DNA of 64,000 bases from Larimichthys crocea (Eukaryota > Chordata > Actinopteri > Sciaenidae): assembly GCF_000972845.2 (NCBI RefSeq), contig NC_040011.1, positions 26,764,379 through 26,828,378 of the forward strand, read 5' to 3'. Made by a program: the position numbers and the translations under genes. The notes beneath the pieces were generated by a model. The model saw only the letters and a list, made by a program, of their open reading frames with translations. It ran no database searches and was not told the DNA's origin. Shown here one piece after another: positions 60,501 through 64,000 of this stretch; the first letter of the stretch is position 1; each line of letters starts with the position of its first letter.

Positions 60501-61733
60501 ACAAAAGTCTTTTGTCCTAACGTGAGATTCTTGGAGGATAAGAACTTTTTTTCCCTTGCTGCTATGGTTACACTTTAACAGTTCACATTTCCTTCTGTTT
60601 AACACTTCCTTCTTTTAGGTCATCCATGCGGGTCGACCTCAAACACCTTTTGTGGATTTGAATGTTACTGTTTTTTGTGATGATAATCTTGATTTCACTT
60701 GAAACGGCGTGAGTCACATTTAAACAGAACTGTCCTTTTTACAAAGTGGACGCACACTCAGCGAGGCGTGAATGGTTCAGCATGGCTTTGTTTCTTTCTG
60801 CAGGTCGTGACCCGAGGGCGATGGACACCCGTGGGCCAGTGACAGGGCAGAGGGTTCCCATGGCAACAGGGATGCCAGGCCCCGTTCCTCATAGCATGGG
60901 TCAGACTGCACCTCCACCTGCGAGACCGGTAATTTAGTGTGTTTGTGTTGTTTGTGTTTCTATCCCAGCCACCTAGAGTCTTCCTTTTTGTTAGGAAACG
61001 AGCAACACACTTTAAGCACCATGTACACAAAATCATCTTAAGACTTATTGTTTTCGTGGAATATGCAGACCTGAATTTAATATAACATGTAAAGAAGGAG
61101 CTCCTCTCCTTTGACTCATCAATTAGACGTCTAAATACAGATTAAATAAATATTTACTTCACATTACTTTAAGAAAAAAAATCATGCAAGTGTGACTTGA
61201 TGGAAGGAAGATGCAAAAGAAATCAGTGCTATCTGCTCAAATTCAAATCATGATCTCACAATAAACAATGAGAGCTAACAGTATTTCTGTCCTGCAGGGT
61301 CCTGGTATTGGTGGCGTTCCTCCATCAGGTGGAGGTTTTAGTCCGGGGCAGAGTCAGGTATCCACACAAGACCAAGAGAAGGTGGGTTTAAAAGTGACTG
61401 ACCTTTTACATCTGCTGCACGATAACGCAAACAGACAGGCTTTGTTCCGTCTGTCTGCAGCTTGTTGACTGATGTTGTTACCTGAGGGGGAATGCGTGCG
61501 TCGTTTCGTTATCAGCAATACCATTAAACATTACCTGAGACACCTCAGAAGCACTTGTTTTTCCACTTTGAAGGCAGAAAGCATGTCGTTATTTTCGTCC
61601 TCTTCAGGCCGCGCTGATCATGCAGGTGCTGCAGCTGACACCAGAACAGATCGCCATGTTGCCCCCGGAGCAGCGGCAGAGCATCCTCATCCTCAAAGAG
61701 CAGATTCAGAAGACCGCAGGCGGAGCGCCTTGA
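51261..61733 (+). CDS. cstf2: Cleavage stimulation factor subunit 2 (CstF-64)
   Basis: RNA-binding subunit of CstF that recognises GU/U-rich elements downstream of poly(A) sites. Thirteen coding exons: 51261-51357, 51572-51650, 52616-52785, 52873-53009, 54470-54589, 54676-54798, 55504-55633, 56675-56734, 59649-59748, 60206-60405, 60804-60928, 61298-61381 and 61608-61733. All have GT-AG borders and compatible phases; the total of 1,551 bp gives 516 aa. Domains: a 14-residue alanine run (residues 5-18), an RRM (about 31-107) with RNP2 VFVGNI and RNP1 KGYGFCEY, a hinge region that in the family binds CSTF3 and symplekin ([35 protein letters not shown]), a Pro/Gly-rich middle with [24 protein letters not shown] repeats, and the C-terminal helical domain ([20 protein letters not shown]) that binds PCF11. 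The MEARA/G pentapeptide repeats of the human protein are absent. Confidence 0.96.
51499..51546. repeat. (TTTA)n microsatellite in cstf2 intron 1
   Basis: About 12 pure tetranucleotide units ending 25 bp before the exon 2 acceptor. Confidence 0.95.
51828..52260. mobile_element. MITE with 12-bp perfect inverted ends (CAGGGTTCCCAC) in cstf2 intron 2
   Basis: A 433-bp element starting CAGGGTTCCCACGGG and ending AAGGTGTGGGAACCCTG, with perfect 12-bp terminal inverted repeats. Flanking TTTATC (51,822-51,827 and 52,261-52,266) looks like a 6-bp target duplication. Subterminal GTGCTTGAAAATGCTTGAA words repeat on both sides. There is no open transposase frame. A shorter relative lies at 53,264-53,497. 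Confidence 0.82.
52265..52510 (+). repeat. Possible retroelement 3' tail (CTGTGAAACACTTTGGGCTAC ... AATAAAG)
   Basis: The T-rich body and the ending CTCTGTGAAACACTTTG followed closely by AATAAAGTTGAA are like the 3' ends of several fish LINE and SINE copies. The remainder is unrecognised. Confidence 0.35.
53264..53497. mobile_element. Second, shorter copy of the GGTTCCCAC MITE family in cstf2 intron 4
   Basis: Left ATGGTTCCCACGAGTCCTTG and right AAAGGCGTGTAGAACCAT are imperfect inverted ends, with the same CCTTGAAA subterminal words as the copy at 51,828. It is more diverged and has a different interior. Confidence 0.65.
55174..55198. repeat. Perfect 10-bp inverted repeat (hairpin) in cstf2 intron 6
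   Basis: CATTGGCTAC and GTAGCCAATG are separated by 5 nt (CTGTA). Confidence 0.8.
56735..59648 (+). other. cstf2: Long cstf2 intron 8
   Basis: A 2.9-kb intron, the largest in the gene. It holds a perfect 42-bp tandem duplication. No additional exon with compatible phase and family similarity was found. Confidence 0.5.
58282..58365 (+). repeat. Perfect tandem duplication, 2 x 42 bp
   Basis: The unit beginning GGTGTACTCCACCTGTACTG and ending TTTAGCAAGTAAG occurs twice with no spacer or mismatch (58,282-58,323 and 58,324-58,365). Confidence 0.95.
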
Positions 61734-62180
61734 CAACCCGACTGAAAAAAGGTTTCAGGTTTTATCTTATTTTCCTAACATCACCAGTCTCCATCGCTGC
61801 TGGAAATTCCAATTTTGAAGCTCATGGAGCAACTCTCTATTTCTGACATGACTCTGCTCTTCATCCTTCAGGACTCTTAGACTGCTCCAACATGTCACCT
61901 TCAACTCAGAAGACGTCTCATAAGTTTGGAATATTGTATAGTTTTTTTTAAATCATATTGTCTGTTTTCTGTATGAAAGAGTGAGGGTCAGTGCTTGTGG
62001 ATTCAAAAATAAGTGAAACTTCTGAGAGGATGACTGCAATGAATGCAGGACAGATTTGAAGAAATAACAGTTGTCATGAGGTTTCATCCTTTGGCTCCGA
62101 AGCGGACAGTTTTTATGTTACCGACTCTGGAAAACGTTTGTTTGGATGTTGTTTTGTCAATAAAACAAAAGAAAAATACA
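61734..62180 (+). terminator. cstf2: cstf2 3' UTR and poly(A) signal
   Basis: AATAAA at 62,159-62,164 lies about 430 bases after the stop in a TGTCAATAAAACAAAAG context. The downstream GAGTGCTTTCATTTATTTATT is U-rich, as CstF itself would require. Confidence 0.75.
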
Positions 62181-62191
62181 GAGTGCTTTCA

Positions 62192-62201
62192 TTTATTTAT
62201 T
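62192..62201 (-). terminator. nox1: Minus-strand poly(A) signals AATAAATAAA facing cstf2
   Basis: Two overlapping AATAAA hexamers on the minus strand, within 40 bp of the cstf2 signal. They would end either the nox1 transcript (3' UTR about 930 bases) or a transcript containing the candidate exon at 62,247-62,396. Confidence 0.55.
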
Positions 62202-62246
62202 AAGTCTGGAATTGTATAGAAGAAAGATGCAGAATAACATGAAATA

Positions 62247-62396
62247 TTAATGTCTAAGCATCAGTTCTTCCATGTCCTCAGATGACTCCAGGCTACGTGA
62301 CTGGTTGTCTTCCTCCTTGTTTACCGTCTTCTTACTCTGATAAGGAAATGCCAGCAATTTCTGACAGCTCGTCATAAACCACTGTTTCCAAGAAAC
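62247..62396 (-). CDS. Unassigned candidate terminal coding exon
   Basis: On the minus strand an AG acceptor (CTTGTGGACAG) is followed by 49 open codons and a TAA at 62,247-62,249, with AATAAA about 50 bases further on. The predicted peptide begins VSWKQWFMTSCQ, continues with KLLAFPYQSKK and ends in an acidic tail with SSEDMEELMLRH. A second acceptor (TTCCTTATCAG) at 62,337 would give the last 29 residues only. I do not recognise the peptide and it is not part of known NOX1, whose conserved end NKENF-stop lies 740 bp upstream. It may be an alternative 3' exon, the tail of an overlapping gene or chance. The function is unknown. Confidence 0.3.
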   Translation of the reverse strand, partial: VSWKQWFMTSCQKLLAFPYQSKKTVNKEEDNQSRSLESSEDMEELMLRH

Positions 62397-62399
62397 CTG

Positions 62400-63135
62400 T
62401 CCACAAGATTATCAGTTTTACCCTGTAGCTTAATCACATTTATTATATACATATTTCAAGAACACCGTGGTTATTTACAGTGTTTTGATGAACTAATTTA
62501 TATCGATGACAGTTCTCAAGAATAACATTAACAAATTACAGCTTCTTATACACGATGACTGGCTGCTTTACTTTTATCTTGCATGACTGTAAACTGAATC
62601 TTTTTGGTTCGGGGCTGTTAGTTGCGTTAAACAAGAAATTCAGCATACTGAAAATTTAATTTACAAATGATGAATAAGAAAAAACAGAACATTCAACTGT
62701 GTACTTCAAATATTAATCTGTCTAATGAACTAACTGCGAGTGTACTACAGAGACAAAACCTCTTGACCTCCCTGTAACAGTAAAATACTTTGATTGTTTC
62801 AGGCCATAAGGAACTACGGGGGCTTTACCAGAAAAGCAGCTTTAAATCAATGATAGAATGAGTACACACACCTGAGTGTAACTGACTGTAGAGATCATGA
62901 GTCATAGTGGATTATGAAGTCTAAGTATAGCTTCTTCATGGATGAAAAGGTGTGAGGAAAGAAAGTCAGACCCTGAGTAATGCTGCTAAAATAACAAATG
63001 CCCTTTATCAGTGTGCAGTACAGTGGGACAGACCCAGGTAGTGTTACAAGTTGTCAGGTGTCTTTGTCACGTATTGTCTTAAAATAATAGTCCTTGAAAA
63101 AAAAGCTTGAATGCTTTGCTGTTTTTGTTTTTCAC
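62400..63135. other. nox1: Sequence between the candidate exon and the nox1 stop, probable nox1 3' UTR
   Basis: AT-rich, with no conserved coding exon seen. If nox1 uses the poly(A) signals at 62.19 kb, this is transcribed as its 3' UTR. Confidence 0.4.
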
Positions 63136-63932
63136 TCAGAAGTTCTCCTTGTTGAAGTAAAATTTGGTCTTGCGAGGATCCACGTCTGAGTATTTGGCAC
63201 ATTTCTTGGCCAGGACTTTGGCCAGAGCTTCGGGACCACATAAGAAGGTTCCCACCACAGACCTGAAAACATTAGAAAAAACAAAACAAAGCTTGAAGTG
63301 TTAAATTTCAAAAAGACTGAAGGATTTCAATGGTGAATCTACAGCCGTGCAAGTGTCTCTGTGTTGATGTTCAGCAGGTTTTAGTTTAGCCTTTTTGCAT
63401 GCTAATTGGAGCTTAACACAAAGTACAGCTGAGGCTGATGGGCATGTCAATAATCCACCTGATGATAACGATGAATGAACCAGTAAGACAATTCATCCTG
63501 AGGGAGGCGTGAATATTTATGAATGACTAGAGTCAGGACTCAGATCATCTTACGTGGGGTTCTCTTTGCGGACTTGTTCAAACTCCTTGTCCCAAGCAGG
63601 TCTGCCGTAGTAGGTTTTCTGTTTGAGCCCAGTGATCACATCTTTGTCCTGATCAGAGTGAACCATCACGTGATCAGCCTGTTACAAAATGAAGAGGGGG
63701 AAAGGGTGGGGACTTTAGTCACACTCAGGCACTGTGGACTTTAGTCTGTGCCTTGAGCAATACGAGGACTGATTCACAAACATACATGGCTTTGATCCCA
63801 TCTGGTCAGATAGAGTTTATAGGTGAGGAAATCCCCCATGCCTCTCTCCTCCATCTCTTTCTCCAGAACCTGTAGGAGGTCAGCAAACCATTCGAAGGCG
63901 TGCGTCTCCCGACACAGCCAATAGAAGTAGAT
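63136..63932 (-). CDS. nox1: NADPH oxidase 1, C-terminal part (last three coding exons)
   Basis: C-terminal 132 residues of a NOX-family superoxide-generating oxidase. This is the cytosolic ferric-reductase NAD(P)H-binding lobe, which passes electrons from NADPH to FAD. Exons are 63786-63932, 63554-63678 and 63136-63262, phases 0/0/2, GT-AG. Conserved elements: [55 protein letters not shown], the nucleotide-binding [10 protein letters not shown] and the invariant C-terminus FYFNKENF. The sequence [19 protein letters not shown] resembles human NOX1 more than NOX2 or NOX3. The gene continues beyond the right edge; the six-helix haem domain and FAD site are outside. It is convergent with cstf2, the same arrangement as at human Xq22. 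Confidence 0.92.
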
Positions 63933-64000
63933 CTGAAACCAGGAAGCAGATGCCAGCATGTTAGACAATGACCCTCCGATAAAAGAGCTGGCAATGCTGC
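63933..64000 (-). other. nox1: nox1 intron, window edge
   Basis: Upstream of the acceptor (GGTTTCAG) for the 63,786-63,932 exon. No further exon is reached before the window ends. Confidence 0.6.

Overview
This window is vertebrate nuclear DNA, almost certainly from a ray-finned (teleost, probably percomorph) fish. Genes are split into short exons with GT-AG introns. There are CpG-rich promoters, a eukaryotic tRNA gene with an internal pol III promoter, and dense microsatellites. The transposon fossils (hAT, Tigger-type, Tc1 and TIR-bearing MITE families) are of kinds typical of fish genomes. The encoded proteins are clear vertebrate orthologues. No bacterial operons, CRISPR arrays or phage genes are present. 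I see no undescribed biological system that the sequence supports; the open questions are listed as findings.

Layout. 1-4.1 kb (+): exons 2-7 of a tetraspanin of the TSPAN6/TSPAN7 clade (probably tspan6), with exon 1 outside the window. 7.7-9.7 kb (+): complete mid1ip1 (Spot14/MIG12 family), with a TATA promoter, an intron in the 5' UTR and a single coding exon. A 712-bp non-autonomous hAT element lies just upstream of its promoter. 9.7-23 kb: a long intergenic stretch of dispersed repeats, microsatellites, a degraded CTTTCAG-rich array split by a Tigger-type MITE, and a Tc1 transposon remnant. 23.0-39.5 kb (-): bcorl1 (BCL6 corepressor-like 1), with 11 recognised coding exons and a CpG-rich promoter carrying two ZNF143-like sites. 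39.5-51 kb: intergenic, with a CpG-rich patch lacking a recognisable gene (41.4-43.1 kb), several repeats and one tRNA-Val(UAC). 51.2-62.2 kb (+): complete cstf2 (13 coding exons, 516 aa), encoding the 64-kDa cleavage stimulation factor subunit. 62.2-64 kb (-): the last three coding exons of nox1 (NADPH oxidase), convergent with cstf2.

The gene set (tspan6, bcorl1, cstf2, nox1) matches genes spread over human Xq22-Xq26. The human Xp11.4 paralogon (TSPAN7, CYBB/NOX2, MID1IP1, BCOR) is the other copy of the same ancestral block. The neighbours do not form a pathway: membrane scaffolding, lipogenesis and microtubule regulation, Polycomb-linked repression, mRNA 3'-end processing and superoxide production are unrelated jobs kept together by descent. 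The one likely local interaction is at 62.16-62.20 kb, where the poly(A) signals of cstf2 and nox1 face each other about 30 bp apart.
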